A stretch of DNA of 64,000 bases, taken from assembly GCA_944323955.1 (NCBI GenBank), contig CALUUK010000006.1, positions 1-64,000 on the forward strand, read 5' to 3'. The stretch comes from Candidatus Gastranaerophilales bacterium (lineage in GTDB: Bacteria > Cyanobacteriota > Vampirovibrionia > Gastranaerophilales > Gastranaerophilaceae). Each line of letters starts with the position of its first letter. Position 1 is the stretch's first letter. The translations under genes were made by a program, and so were the position numbers. A model generated the notes under the pieces. It saw nothing but the letters and a program-made list of their open reading frames with translations, did no database searches and was not told the origin of the DNA. Of the stretch, positions 24,673-34,251 are shown piece after piece.

Positions 24673-25986
24673 ATGCCGAACAAAAAATACATTTATTTTG
24701 TTGATGTAACAAACCGTGACGGAGTACAGACTTCAAGACTGGGACTTGCTAAATTACAAAAAACAATAATTAACCTCATGCTTGATAATATAGGAATTAC
24801 GCAATCAGAATTCGGATTTCCGACAACAAGACATGAAATTAATTACCTAAACGGGAATTTAGAACTTGTTGACAGAGGAGTAATAACAAAAACAAGATTA
24901 TCAGGATGGATGAGAGGTATTGAACAGGATGTTCTGCTGTCTTTTCAGAATGTTCCCAGACTCAAATATATAAATCTTTCCGTCTCAACCTCTGATCAAA
25001 TGATAAAAGGAAAATACGGCGGGAAAAAGACCCGTGATGACATTATAAAATCAACGACAAGAGCACTTGATACGGCGATAGCCTGCGGAGCACAATCAAT
25101 CGGAGTAAATGCCGAAGACGCATCAAGAACTGATTTGGACTATTTAATAACATTTGCACTTGAAGCAAAAAAACATGGAGCAGAAAAATTCAGATATTGC
25201 GATACTTTAGGCTATGATGATCCTATAAGTGCATATGAAAGAATATCTAAAATAGCCCAAGCGACACAAATGGATATTGAACTTCATTTTCACAACGACC
25301 TTGGTATGGCGGCAGGAAACTCGGTAATGGGAGCAAAAGCAGCCATTGATGCAGGTGTAAATGCATATATTAACACGGCGATTAACGGTATGGGAGAACG
25401 CGCAGGCAATGCGGATTTAATTTCATGTTTGCTCGGTGTATTAAAATCAAGCGGAATGCACGGCAAATATGAAATAGACCCGAACATTGACCTTTCAAAA
25501 ACCTGGAAACTTGCAAAATATACGGCATATGCGTTTAACGTACCGATTCCGATAAACCAGCCCGCTACGGGAGATAATGCTTTCGCTCATGAATCCGGAA
25601 TTCATGCAGATGGCACTTTAAAAGACAGATTAAATTATGAATTATATGATTATGAAGAACTTGGCAGAGGAGAACCCGAAATTGTTGAAACGGGTCGTAT
25701 GATTACAACCGGAGAATACGGCGGAATTAAAGGTTTTAGGAATGTATATGAAAAGATGGAAATAGAATTTACAGATGAAGATGAAGCAAGAAACATTCTT
25801 GAACTCGCGCGCTATGCCAATGTACATACACAAAAACCTTTAACACAAAGTGAACTCAAATTTATATATTACTACCCGGATATTGCGGCAAAAATCATGA
25901 CCGTAACTCCGTATTACATTCCTACAGGTAACCTGAAAAAGAGAGTTGACGATCAGAATATTACACAACCGCATTTATTTGTATAG
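24673..25986 (+). CDS. Homocitrate-synthase-like Claisen condensing enzyme, probable Re-citrate synthase
   Basis: 437 residues of the DRE-TIM metallolyase family. Catalytic Arg and Asp are in DVTNRDGVQT (R15, D16), metal-binding His residues in HFHNDLGMA, and further family signatures are NTAINGMGERAGN and FAHESGIHADG. It lacks a LeuA-type regulatory C-terminal domain. Candidate products are citrate, homocitrate or citramalate. The next genes encode a tricarboxylate-type dehydratase and an isocitrate-type dehydrogenase, so Re-citrate synthase (acetyl-CoA plus oxaloacetate) is favoured by inference. First gene of a four-gene operon. Confidence 0.8.
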   Translation: MPNKKYIYFVDVTNRDGVQTSRLGLAKLQKTIINLMLDNIGITQSEFGFPTTRHEINYLNGNLELVDRGVITKTRLSGWMRGIEQDVLLSFQNVPRLKYINLSVSTSDQMIKGKYGGKKTRDDIIKSTTRALDTAIACGAQSIGVNAEDASRTDLDYLITFALEAKKHGAEKFRYCDTLGYDDPISAYERISKIAQATQMDIELHFHNDLGMAAGNSVMGAKAAIDAGVNAYINTAINGMGERAGNADLISCLLGVLKSSGMHGKYEIDPNIDLSKTWKLAKYTAYAFNVPIPINQPATGDNAFAHESGIHADGTLKDRLNYELYDYEELGRGEPEIVETGRMITTGEYGGIKGFRNVYEKMEIEFTDEDEARNILELARYANVHTQKPLTQSELKFIYYYPDIAAKIMTVTPYYIPTGNLKKRVDDQNITQPHLFV

Positions 25987-25995
25987 GGAGAAATT

Positions 25996-27249
25996 ATGGG
26001 ACAAACAATTGCAGAAAAAATATTATCGGCTCATGCAGGCAAAACAGTAACGCCGGGAGAGCTTGTAATATCCAATATAGATGTAGTTATGGTTCAGGAC
26101 GGAACGGGTCCTCTTGCCGTAAATGAATTCAAAAAACTAAATAAAGATAAACTATTTAACCCGAAAAGAACAATATTATTTATAGACCATGCAGCTCCGA
26201 GTCCGAGAAAAGAACTGTCAAATTCTCATACCGTACTCAGAAATTTTGCAAAAGAGTATGGAGCGGTACTTTCTGAAGTCGGCGAAGGAGTTTGCCACCA
26301 AAGGCTTATTGAAAGTTATGTTAATCCGGGAGAAGTTCTTTTGGGCGCCGACTCTCACACTTGTACTTCAGGCGCATTGGGTGCATTTGCAACCGGTGTG
26401 GGTTCAACAGATATTGCAGTTGTTATGGCGCTTGGGAAAACCTGGTTAAAAGTTCCGGCAACATATAAAGTTGTACTCGAAGGTGAATTTTCTAAAGGCG
26501 TATATGCAAAAGATTTAATCCTGCATTTAATAGGCTTAATCGGAGCCGACGGTGCAACATATAAAGCACTGGAGTTTACCGGTTCGGGTGCAAAAAATAT
26601 GTCAATGTCAGATCGTTTTACTGTTTCAAATATGGCTGTTGAAGCAGGTGCAAAAGTCGGATTATTTGAAACGGACGAAAAAACAAAAGCATATTTAAAA
26701 GAACATGGCCGGGAAACGGAATACAAAGAAATTAAAGCTGATTCTGATGCCGTATATGAGCGTGTAATTAATATAAATCTAAATGATTTAAAACCGACAA
26801 TATCATGCCCGCATACGGTTGATAACACAAAAGCAATTGATGAAATGGACAGAGTAAAAGTCAATCAGGTTTATATAGGAACCTGCACAAACGGACGTAT
26901 GGAAGATTTAAGAATTGCGGCAAATATTTTAAAAGGGAAAAAAGTCCACGAGGATGTAAGGCTTTTAATTACTCCCGCATCAAGAAAAGTATTTCTGGAA
27001 GCATTGAATGAAGGTTTAATTTCAACATTCGTTGAAGCCGGAGCAGCAATAGTAACGTCGGGATGCGGAGCCTGTGTAGGTGTTCATGCCGGAATTTTAG
27101 GTGACGGAGAAGTTTGTCTTGCAACACAGAACAGAAACTTTCAGGGGAGGATGGGAAATACCGAAGGATATATATATCTTTCTTCGCCCGCTACTGCGGC
27201 ATACAGTGCAATAAAAGGTTATATAGCTGATGTTAGGGAGATTTTATAA
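25996..27249 (+). CDS. Aconitase/3-isopropylmalate dehydratase family, large subunit
   Basis: 417 residues. A [4Fe-4S] hydro-lyase of the LeuC/homoaconitase type. Cluster cysteines are in GTCTNGR and in VTSGCGACVG; ADSHTCTSGALGAFATGVGSTD and NRNFQGRMGN are family hallmarks. Context suggests it converts citrate to isocitrate, or homocitrate to homoisocitrate, rather than isopropylmalate. It starts 9 bases after the synthase and shares its final base with the start of the small subunit gene. Substrate is inferred. Confidence 0.85.
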   Translation: MGQTIAEKILSAHAGKTVTPGELVISNIDVVMVQDGTGPLAVNEFKKLNKDKLFNPKRTILFIDHAAPSPRKELSNSHTVLRNFAKEYGAVLSEVGEGVCHQRLIESYVNPGEVLLGADSHTCTSGALGAFATGVGSTDIAVVMALGKTWLKVPATYKVVLEGEFSKGVYAKDLILHLIGLIGADGATYKALEFTGSGAKNMSMSDRFTVSNMAVEAGAKVGLFETDEKTKAYLKEHGRETEYKEIKADSDAVYERVININLNDLKPTISCPHTVDNTKAIDEMDRVKVNQVYIGTCTNGRMEDLRIAANILKGKKVHEDVRLLITPASRKVFLEALNEGLISTFVEAGAAIVTSGCGACVGVHAGILGDGEVCLATQNRNFQGRMGNTEGYIYLSSPATAAYSAIKGYIADVREIL

Positions 27250-27749
27250 TGGAATTAAGAGGAAAAGCATTTAAATTCGGTGACAATATATCAACAGACC
27301 ATATCGCCCCCGGGAGATTGTTCCATTTGCGTTCAAATCTTCCCGAATTAGCAAAACATGTACTTGAAGATGCAGACCCTGATTTTGCTTCCAAAATGAA
27401 TAAAGGTGATTTTGTTGTTGCCGGAAATAATTTCGGTTTGGGTTCGTCAAGAGAACATGCCCCCCAAATAATTAAAATTGCCGGTGTAGGTGCAGTACTG
27501 GCAAAGAGTTTCGCCAGAATTTTCTATCGTAATGCAATTAACATAGGTTTACTTTTAATTGAGTGTGATACTGATAAAATTGATGTTAACGATGAACTTG
27601 AAATTGACGTAAAACAAGGTTTTGTATATAACAAAACAAAAAATATAAAACTGCCGTTTGCACCATTGCCTGATGTTATGATAAAACTTTTGAACGAAGG
27701 CGGATTGATTGAACATTTAAAACTGCACGGTGATTTTGACTTAGTATAA
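27249..27749 (+). CDS. Aconitase/3-isopropylmalate dehydratase family, small subunit
   Basis: 166 residues, the swivelling LeuD-like domain. NFGLGSSREHAPQ is the family motif. The substrate loop reads FHLRS at residues 25-29. In characterised small subunits an Arg in this loop (YLRT type) goes with tricarboxylate substrates, while isopropylmalate enzymes have hydrophobic residues (YLVY type). That supports aconitate or homoaconitate chemistry. It is translationally coupled to the large subunit. Confidence 0.85.
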   Translation: MELRGKAFKFGDNISTDHIAPGRLFHLRSNLPELAKHVLEDADPDFASKMNKGDFVVAGNNFGLGSSREHAPQIIKIAGVGAVLAKSFARIFYRNAINIGLLLIECDTDKIDVNDELEIDVKQGFVYNKTKNIKLPFAPLPDVMIKLLNEGGLIEHLKLHGDFDLV

Positions 27750-27760
27750 ATGGAGAGAAT

Positions 27761-28756
27761 ATGCAAACAGTAACACTAATTCCCGGAGACGGCATCGGTC
27801 CTGAAATATCTGATGCGGTTACAGATATATTAAAAAAAGCAGGGGCACAAATTGAATGGGATATACAAACAGCCGGTGCGGATGTACTTGAAAAAGAAGG
27901 AAATCCTCTCCCCGAAAGAGTTATAAATTCCATAAAGAAGAACAAAGTAGCTTTAAAAGCTCCCGTAACTACCCCTATAGGGACAGGTTTCAGAAGTGTA
28001 AATGTTGCACTCAGAAAGACTCTTGATTTATACGCAAACCTTCGTCCATGTAAAAATATAGACGGTATAAAAACACATTTTAATAATGTTGATATTGTAA
28101 TCGTCAGAGAAAATACCGAAGATTTATATGCGGGAATTGAAAAGCAAATTGATAATGATACCGTTGAAGGTATTAAACTAATTACACGAAAAGCATCAAC
28201 CAGAATAGTAAAATTTGCATTTGATTATGCGGTAAAAAACGGAAGAAAAACAGTTACTGCCGTATCAAAAGCAAATATTTGCAAACTTTCGGACGGGCTT
28301 TTCCTTGAATGTGCAAGAGAGGTTGCAAAAAATTATCCAAAAATTGAATATAAAGAAATTCTTGTTGATAACCTGTGCATGCAGCTTGTACAAAATCCTG
28401 AAAAATTTGATGTTCTTGTGCTGCCAAATTTATACGGAGATATTGTTTCAGACCTATGTGCGGGATTAATAGGCGGCTTAGGTATCGCTCAGGGAGCAAA
28501 TATCGGAACAGATACAGCGGTATTTGAGCCTGTTCACGGAAGCGCACCGGATATAAAAGGACAGAATAAAGCAAATCCAACTGCACTGCTGCTTTCGGCA
28601 ATAGAAATGCTTAAATATATTGACCAATATGAAGTTGCACTAAAAATTGAAAAAGCCTTAAACAAAACAATAAGTGAAGGAACTGTTTTAACTGCCGACC
28701 TTGGCGGAAGTGCTTCTACAAAACAATACACGGAAGAAATTATAAAAAATTTGTAA
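27761..28756 (+). CDS. NAD-dependent isocitrate dehydrogenase
   Basis: 331 residues, beta-decarboxylating dehydrogenase family. The substrate site reads [21 protein letters not shown]79, N81, R85 and R95 are the residues that bind the isocitrate carboxylates, unlike the Leu-rich helix of isopropylmalate dehydrogenase. [14 protein letters not shown], metal-binding Asp residues in [12 protein letters not shown] and [10 protein letters not shown] are present. The product is expected to be 2-oxoglutarate. Last gene of the four-gene operon, 11 bases after the small dehydratase subunit. Confidence 0.85.
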   Translation: MQTVTLIPGDGIGPEISDAVTDILKKAGAQIEWDIQTAGADVLEKEGNPLPERVINSIKKNKVALKAPVTTPIGTGFRSVNVALRKTLDLYANLRPCKNIDGIKTHFNNVDIVIVRENTEDLYAGIEKQIDNDTVEGIKLITRKASTRIVKFAFDYAVKNGRKTVTAVSKANICKLSDGLFLECAREVAKNYPKIEYKEILVDNLCMQLVQNPEKFDVLVLPNLYGDIVSDLCAGLIGGLGIAQGANIGTDTAVFEPVHGSAPDIKGQNKANPTALLLSAIEMLKYIDQYEVALKIEKALNKTISEGTVLTADLGGSASTKQYTEEIIKNL

Positions 28757-28778
28757 ATTTTTGTAAAAAATATATAAA

Positions 28779-28848
28779 TTTCCCTTAGCAAAAAGATCTA
28801 AAATGCCGACAAATACAAATATAGGTAAAGGTCTTTGTAGAAAGGGAA
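28779..28848 (+). promoter_or_regulatory. Leader hairpin that sequesters the ribosome binding site of the CHAP gene
   Basis: Two nested 8-bp stems: 28779-28786 (TTTCCCTT) with 28841-28848 (AAAGGGAA), and 28792-28799 (AAAGATCT) with 28829-28836 (AGGTCTTT, one G-U). The outer 3' strand contains the AAGGGA Shine-Dalgarno sequence of the gene starting at 28852. A 19-codon ORF starting ATG at 28803 in the loop runs through the stem and past the main start. Confidence 0.5.
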
Positions 28849-28851
28849 GCT

Positions 28852-30942
28852 ATGGGCATTGATTTTTCAAAATTACAGGCTGATTTTAAAGAATATTTGC
28901 TCCAAAATGGTGATATTACTCAAGAAGAATTTGATGAAAGAATAGGCAGTGTAAGCATTTTCAGTTATATGAACGAATTTAAGGATTACCTTAAATCGGA
29001 ATATGATTGCAGTGATGTCTCAATTTTTTCTATGAGCGTTAGTGATATCCTTAAAATGGATGTTCAAAACGGCAAATTAATTGATCCGAATGCAAAAAGT
29101 GATGACAGTAATGATTTTGACAATGGAAAATCATCCGAATCAATTGATGAACAGGGAATAGCAGAAGGAAACATTGAATCAACACAAAATCCCCCGGGTG
29201 AAATCGGAACCGAACAGACAGAAGGATCCGGGAATATGGAAGTGCAAGAAATTCCTGTAAGTGAAGAGGGCACAGAAGATGCTGCAAATGCTGCAAATCT
29301 CGAAAATACTAATTTAATTACCAATATTTTAAATGATTTGATGAAAGATGATACTTTTAAATCCGCAATAGATATTAATACAGATGGTGATATTTCAGAA
29401 GATGAACTGGGAAACTTCCTGGATATAATCAAAGATTACGATAATGATGCTTCAAATATATCTTTAGAAGACCTTATGGCAGCAATAAAAGACATACAGG
29501 AAGGCAAATTTAATCCTGTAGAAGAAACAGAAGAAGAGCCGGAAGAAGAACAGGAAATTGAAGAAGTTGAACAAACAAAAAATACACCGCGGACATCCAA
29601 TGCAAATAATGCAGCACGTTCATCAGGAGGTTCTTCGGGCACAGGTTCAGCCTCAGGTGCATCATCAATGCCTAAAACCGTTGAAAAAACACTTGATAAT
29701 ATGAATAAAGAAGAGTTAAACGAAGAACTTAACACTGCTCAAACAGACCTGTCCGAAAAAAAAGATGCTTTATCCGCCATTCTTGACGGCAGCGACCCTG
29801 AAATTTCAGGATTGAAAGAAACAATGGATGATGCATTTGAAACATACCAAAAAGAACTTGAAAAAGTCGATAAAAATATGGCTGATGATCTTCAGGAATT
29901 AAAAGACAAAATAGATGCCAAACAAAAGGAAATTGACGAAAAAGAACAGGAAATTTCTGATCAGGAATGTGCTGTATCTGAAGCTGAAACAGCTTATGAC
30001 AACGCTGTGTCTTCAAGAGATAATCTCAAAGAAATTGTTTCAAATCTTGAAAATACAGATACATCAGAAATGAATTCCGAACAAGCATCAAATATAAACA
30101 CAAAACTTCAAGATGCAAGATCAAGACTTGAAACGGCAGAAGCCGCCGTAACTGAAGCAGAAGAAGCACGTGATGACGCAAAAGAAAAATTAGAAGAACT
30201 TAAAGAAGAAAAAGAAGCACTTATTTCAGGTGAAGGCGAAGACACTTCAAATGCTTTAAATGAGAAAATGCAGGAAATGGAAACACAAATCCTTGATAAG
30301 TATCCTGAAATCAAAGATTCTATGGACGCATATAAAGAAGCAAAAGATAATTATGACTCGACAAAAACGGCAAGAACAGAAGATGCAAAATCTTCAATAG
30401 AGAAATCACAGGCATATGTTAACGATGTTCAGACTGCCATAACAAACTATGATAATAAACAAACGGCAAGAGAATTATCTCCGGGAAGTGATATGCAAGC
30501 CGCAATAGACTGGGCACGCCAATTTGACGATTTAAGCGAGTCTGAAATAAAATCTGTATTTGCGGAACTTGGCTATCAATTTGACCCGGGACAATGGTGT
30601 GCCGATTTCGTCAGAATGGTACTTGGTGAAGCTATAGGTGACGAAAATCTTCCGGAATGGTACAGAAACGTTGACAATAAAGCATACTGTCCCACAATTC
30701 AAGCACACGGAGAAGGTCATCAAATAAGCGCCGAAGAGGCACAAGCCGGTGATATTGTCCTGTATGACTGGGACGGCGACGGATCTGCCGACCACGTGGG
30801 ACTGTTTGTTGATAACGGCGACGGTTCATCAACCATAACCGCTATTGAAGGAAACACTTCAGGTGCCGGCGGCAGCAGCTGCGTTGAAGAAAAAGCAAGA
30901 GAAAGAAATACCATTTTGGGAATATACTCTATGCATGAATAA
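28852..30942 (+). CDS. Large CHAP-domain (amidase/endopeptidase) protein with EF-hand and coiled coil
   Basis: 696 residues, very acidic, no signal peptide. Residues 1-80 form a compact unrecognised domain. An EF-hand loop starts at D174 (D174, N176, D178, D180, E185). A Glu/Ser/Gly linker (about 220-280) leads to coiled coil (about 290-540). The C-terminal CHAP domain has catalytic Cys583 (QWCADF) and His648 (ADHVG) with a DWDGDGS calcium-like loop just before it. CHAP enzymes cut peptidoglycan. Export would need a non-Sec route or lysis. The start has AAGGGA but lies within a leader hairpin. Confidence 0.8.
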   Translation: MGIDFSKLQADFKEYLLQNGDITQEEFDERIGSVSIFSYMNEFKDYLKSEYDCSDVSIFSMSVSDILKMDVQNGKLIDPNAKSDDSNDFDNGKSSESIDEQGIAEGNIESTQNPPGEIGTEQTEGSGNMEVQEIPVSEEGTEDAANAANLENTNLITNILNDLMKDDTFKSAIDINTDGDISEDELGNFLDIIKDYDNDASNISLEDLMAAIKDIQEGKFNPVEETEEEPEEEQEIEEVEQTKNTPRTSNANNAARSSGGSSGTGSASGASSMPKTVEKTLDNMNKEELNEELNTAQTDLSEKKDALSAILDGSDPEISGLKETMDDAFETYQKELEKVDKNMADDLQELKDKIDAKQKEIDEKEQEISDQECAVSEAETAYDNAVSSRDNLKEIVSNLENTDTSEMNSEQASNINTKLQDARSRLETAEAAVTEAEEARDDAKEKLEELKEEKEALISGEGEDTSNALNEKMQEMETQILDKYPEIKDSMDAYKEAKDNYDSTKTARTEDAKSSIEKSQAYVNDVQTAITNYDNKQTARELSPGSDMQAAIDWARQFDDLSESEIKSVFAELGYQFDPGQWCADFVRMVLGEAIGDENLPEWYRNVDNKAYCPTIQAHGEGHQISAEEAQAGDIVLYDWDGDGSADHVGLFVDNGDGSSTITAIEGNTSGAGGSSCVEEKARERNTILGIYSMHE

Positions 30943-30950
30943 ATAAACAA

Positions 30951-30985
30951 CAAAAAAAGTCCTGTAAAATGACAGGACTTTTTTA
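30951..30985. terminator. Bidirectional terminator between the CHAP gene and oadB
   Basis: Perfect 8-bp stem AGTCCTGT/ACAGGACT (30958-30965 with 30972-30979) with an A run on the left and a T run on the right, so it can work on both strands for the two convergent genes. Confidence 0.9.
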
Positions 30986-30997
30986 TTCAATAGAAAA

Positions 30998-32185
30998 TTA
31001 GTGCGCAATTAATGCTAAAAGAACACCTGCTGCAACAGCAGATCCTATAACACCTGCGACATTCGGTCCCATAGCGTGCATAAGAAGGAAGTTTTGCGGA
31101 TTTTCTTCAAGTCCGAGTTTGTTAGAAACACGGGCCGCCATAGGTACCGCAGAAACACCTGCAGAGCCTATCAAAGGATTGATTTTTTCTTTCAAGAACA
31201 AATTCATTATCTTTGCCATAATTACACCGCCTGCAGTAGCCAGAGCAAAAGCAGTTACCCCGAGAAGCAAAATTTTCAAAGTTTCAACCGTTAAGAAATG
31301 GTCTGCCTGCAATTTTGAACCGACTGTCAATCCTAAGAAAATGGTAACAATATTGATTAATGCATTTTGCATAGTATCAGATAGTCTGTCTACGACACCG
31401 CATTCTTTACATAAGTTACCGAATGTCAATGCACCTATCAGAGGACAAGCAGAAGGCAAGAATATTAAACAAAGAATAAGTACCAAAATCGGGAAAACAA
31501 TTTTTTCACGTTTTGAAACTTCTCTTAACTGAGTCATTTGAATCATACGTTCTTTTTTTGTAGTTAATAATTTCATAATCGGAGGCTGAATAACAGGAAC
31601 AAGTGCCATATATGAATATGCAGCAACTGCAATTGAACCCAATAATTCGGGTTTAAGTTTTGTTGTTACATATATTGAAGTAGGCCCGTCAGCACCGCCG
31701 ATAATGCCTATAGAACCTGCGGCTTGAGCATCAAAGCCAAGAGCAAGAGCCAGCAGCAATGCCCCAAATATACCAAATTGAGCCGCACCTCCCAGCAATA
31801 AAGTTTTAGGATTTGCAATTAAAGGACCAAAGTCTGTCATTGCACCTACTCCCATGAAGATAATCAACGGGAATAAACCTTTATCGATACCTGCAGCAAA
31901 TATTATACCCAAAAATCCGTTTGGACCGGCTATTTCTTCACCCAAAGGCATCGGTATATTAGAAAGCAAACCGCCGAATGCAATAGGAACAAGCAATAAC
32001 GGTTCAAACTGTTTCTTAATACCAAGCCACAGTAAGAAACAACAAATAACAATCATTATAGGCTGTCCGAAATGAGTCAGAAATTGTTCAACACATGTTC
32101 CTGAAACATTATCTTGTGCGGTTTGTATAAAATTATAAATACCCGTTGAGTACCATAATTCTTTTAATCCGTCAGCTATTTGCAT
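30998..32185 (-). CDS. oadB: Na+-pumping oxaloacetate decarboxylase beta subunit
   Basis: 395 residues, about ten membrane segments. It decarboxylates carboxybiotin and couples this to Na+ export. Family segments are [31 protein letters not shown] and [17 protein letters not shown], and the C-terminal [15 protein letters not shown]. The gene is last in birA-oadG-oadA-oadB, 11 bases after oadA. The pump provides a sodium gradient in an organism with no visible respiratory chain. Homologues also serve methylmalonyl-CoA or malonate decarboxylases, so the substrate is set by the alpha subunit. Confidence 0.92.
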   Translation of the reverse strand: MQIADGLKELWYSTGIYNFIQTAQDNVSGTCVEQFLTHFGQPIMIVICCFLLWLGIKKQFEPLLLVPIAFGGLLSNIPMPLGEEIAGPNGFLGIIFAAGIDKGLFPLIIFMGVGAMTDFGPLIANPKTLLLGGAAQFGIFGALLLALALGFDAQAAGSIGIIGGADGPTSIYVTTKLKPELLGSIAVAAYSYMALVPVIQPPIMKLLTTKKERMIQMTQLREVSKREKIVFPILVLILCLIFLPSACPLIGALTFGNLCKECGVVDRLSDTMQNALINIVTIFLGLTVGSKLQADHFLTVETLKILLLGVTAFALATAGGVIMAKIMNLFLKEKINPLIGSAGVSAVPMAARVSNKLGLEENPQNFLLMHAMGPNVAGVIGSAVAAGVLLALIAH

Positions 32186-32196
32186 ATTGTACCTCC

Positions 32197-34002
32197 TTAA
32201 TCAACTGTAGCCATTACTTGACCGGTAGCTATTTTATCGCCTTGAGATACGGTTAATGAAGTAATTCTGCCTGCTCTGGGAGATTTAATCGGAGTTTCCA
32301 TTTTCATAGCTTCAATTACAAGAATTTCTTCATTTTCTTCCACTGTATCACCGACACTTTTTTCAACTCTTAAGATGGCACCCGGCATAGGAGCTTTAAC
32401 CTCAACACCTTCACCTGCAGCAGCAGAAGAAGAAGTTTCTTCAATACCGTCTTTAACAGCAACGGTATATTCTTTACCGTTAACAACCGCTTTACCGTTT
32501 TGAAGTTTAACGGCATATTTTTTACCGTTAACAGTAACTGTGCAGCCGTCTGAAGACACACAAGATTCAGCTTGAGCCTGTTTAGCTGCATTTTTATTAA
32601 CGGAAACAACACCTTTTCCGAGTAAGAAGTCAATACCTTTGTCAACATTGCCGTCTTTGCAAGCAGCAGCAATAAATAAGTTTTCATCAGTTACGGGAAG
32701 ACCTGCTGCTTTTAATCTTGCTTCGGCAGCTTTTAAGCCTTTTTCAGGGTCTTTTTCATTCAAATCAACAACTTTTTCGGTAGTAGGCTGCATATTCAAT
32801 TTTTCTTCCGCCCATTTTACTAATTCCGGATCAGGTTCACAAGGAGTCTTTCCGAAATAACCCAGAAGCATTTTTGCATAACCGGGGTTAGCTTGTACCC
32901 ATGGACCTTGAACCGCATTTAAAAATGCCTGTTGAGCATAGAACTGTGAAACAGGCGTTACGGAAGTAGCGAAACCGCCTCTTTCAACACATTCTTTCAT
33001 TGCTGCAATAACAGCAGGGAACTTATCAAGCATTCCCATATCTTTTAACTGGTTAACAGTTGTAGCCGTAGCACCGCCCGGAAGAGGAGCCTGAATTAAT
33101 ATAGGATTGACAGCCAAAGAAATAGGATCAAGCGGATAATCTTTCATGCATTCTTTAAAGATTTCTTCCGTTTCCATAACTTTCTTAATATCCAGACCCA
33201 AGTCGTAATCAGTACCTTTTAAAGCATGCCACATAGAAATAATATCAGGTTGACCCGTACCTCCGGAAACAGGTTTCATTGCAAGGTCAATACCGTCAGC
33301 ACCGCCGTCAAGGGCAGCCAGATATGCAGCTAAACCCGTACCTGCAGTTTCGTGGGAGTGGAATCTTATATGAGCATCCTTACCTAAGATTTCACGTGCC
33401 ATTTTAACCGTTTCATATACTTTTCTCGGGTTAGATGTACCTGAAGCATCTTTAAATGCAAGACTGTCAAAAGGAATACCCGCATCAAGAATATTTCTTA
33501 AAACTTTTTCATAGAATGCTACATCATGAGCACCTTCACAACCGAAAGGAAGTTCCATCATTGTGATTGTAACTTCATGTTGAAGCCCGTGTTTTTTAAT
33601 ACTGTTTGCAGAATCAATTAAGTTGTTAACATCATTTAATGCGTCAAAGTTTCTGATAACATTAACGCCGTGTTTTGCAAACATTTTAGCGTGCAGGTCA
33701 ATAACGTCTCTGGGTTGTGAGTTCAAACCTACAACGTTAACACCTCTTGAAAGAGATTGTAATTTTACATCAGGACCGACAGCGGCTCTGATTTTGTCCA
33801 TGGTTTCAAATGCATTTTCATTGCAAAAGAAGATAGGTGCCTGAAATCTTGCACCGCCTGCCGTTTCAAAATGATTAATACCGGCAGCAACAGCAGCTTG
33901 AAGTGCAGGAATAAAATCGTCTACAAGTACTTTTGCTCCGTAGATTGATTGGAAACCGTCTCTGAATGACGTATCCATAACCTTAATTTGTTTTTTCGTC
34001 AT
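32197..34002 (-). CDS. oadA: Oxaloacetate decarboxylase alpha subunit (biotin-carrying carboxyltransferase)
   Basis: 601 residues. An N-terminal HMGL-like TIM barrel ([10 protein letters not shown], metal His in HSHETAGTG) is followed by a conserved carboxylase domain and a C-terminal biotinyl domain with lysine in [10 protein letters not shown]. It transfers CO2 from oxaloacetate to biotin, giving pyruvate. An Ala/Glu/Ser-rich linker of the usual kind precedes the biotin domain. Cytoplasmic, attached to the membrane through OadG. Encoded between oadG and oadB. Confidence 0.9.
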   Translation of the reverse strand: MTKKQIKVMDTSFRDGFQSIYGAKVLVDDFIPALQAAVAAGINHFETAGGARFQAPIFFCNENAFETMDKIRAAVGPDVKLQSLSRGVNVVGLNSQPRDVIDLHAKMFAKHGVNVIRNFDALNDVNNLIDSANSIKKHGLQHEVTITMMELPFGCEGAHDVAFYEKVLRNILDAGIPFDSLAFKDASGTSNPRKVYETVKMAREILGKDAHIRFHSHETAGTGLAAYLAALDGGADGIDLAMKPVSGGTGQPDIISMWHALKGTDYDLGLDIKKVMETEEIFKECMKDYPLDPISLAVNPILIQAPLPGGATATTVNQLKDMGMLDKFPAVIAAMKECVERGGFATSVTPVSQFYAQQAFLNAVQGPWVQANPGYAKMLLGYFGKTPCEPDPELVKWAEEKLNMQPTTEKVVDLNEKDPEKGLKAAEARLKAAGLPVTDENLFIAAACKDGNVDKGIDFLLGKGVVSVNKNAAKQAQAESCVSSDGCTVTVNGKKYAVKLQNGKAVVNGKEYTVAVKDGIEETSSSAAAGEGVEVKAPMPGAILRVEKSVGDTVEENEEILVIEAMKMETPIKSPRAGRITSLTVSQGDKIATGQVMATVD

Positions 34003-34032
34003 TGTCTTTCCCTCTTTTTATACTAATAAACA

Positions 34033-34251
34033 TTATCTTTTCATTTTTGCTGCCGCTACAGCTATAGCAACTTCAATATCAGAACTTACTTTCGTGACTG
34101 TTTTTTGAACAGCGGCAATCTGCTCCGGAAATATTTCATTCAATTTTTTAACAATACATCCCATAATCGAAACAGAAAATAAAAGTACTACAAGAAATGA
34201 GAAAACCGTTCCCATTCCCATTAGCATAAGTCTGATTCCTTCGTTTAGCAT
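34033..34251 (-). CDS. oadG: Oxaloacetate decarboxylase gamma subunit
   Basis: 72 residues. One N-terminal membrane helix (about 8-32, GMGTVFSFLVVLLFSVSIMG) and a short cytoplasmic tail, the usual OadG layout. It links the alpha and beta subunits. The gene overlaps birA by 7 bases and is followed by oadA. OadG proteins are poorly conserved, so the call leans on position and topology. Confidence 0.8.
   Translation of the reverse strand: MLNEGIRLMLMGMGTVFSFLVVLLFSVSIMGCIVKKLNEIFPEQIAAVQKTVTKVSSDIEVAIAVAAAKMKR

Noticed and set aside
24673-27749. Leucine biosynthesis (leuA-leuCD) reading of the operon
   Set aside because: The condensing enzyme lacks the LeuA regulatory domain, the small dehydratase loop has an Arg (FHLRS), and the dehydrogenase has an isocitrate-type rather than isopropylmalate-type site.
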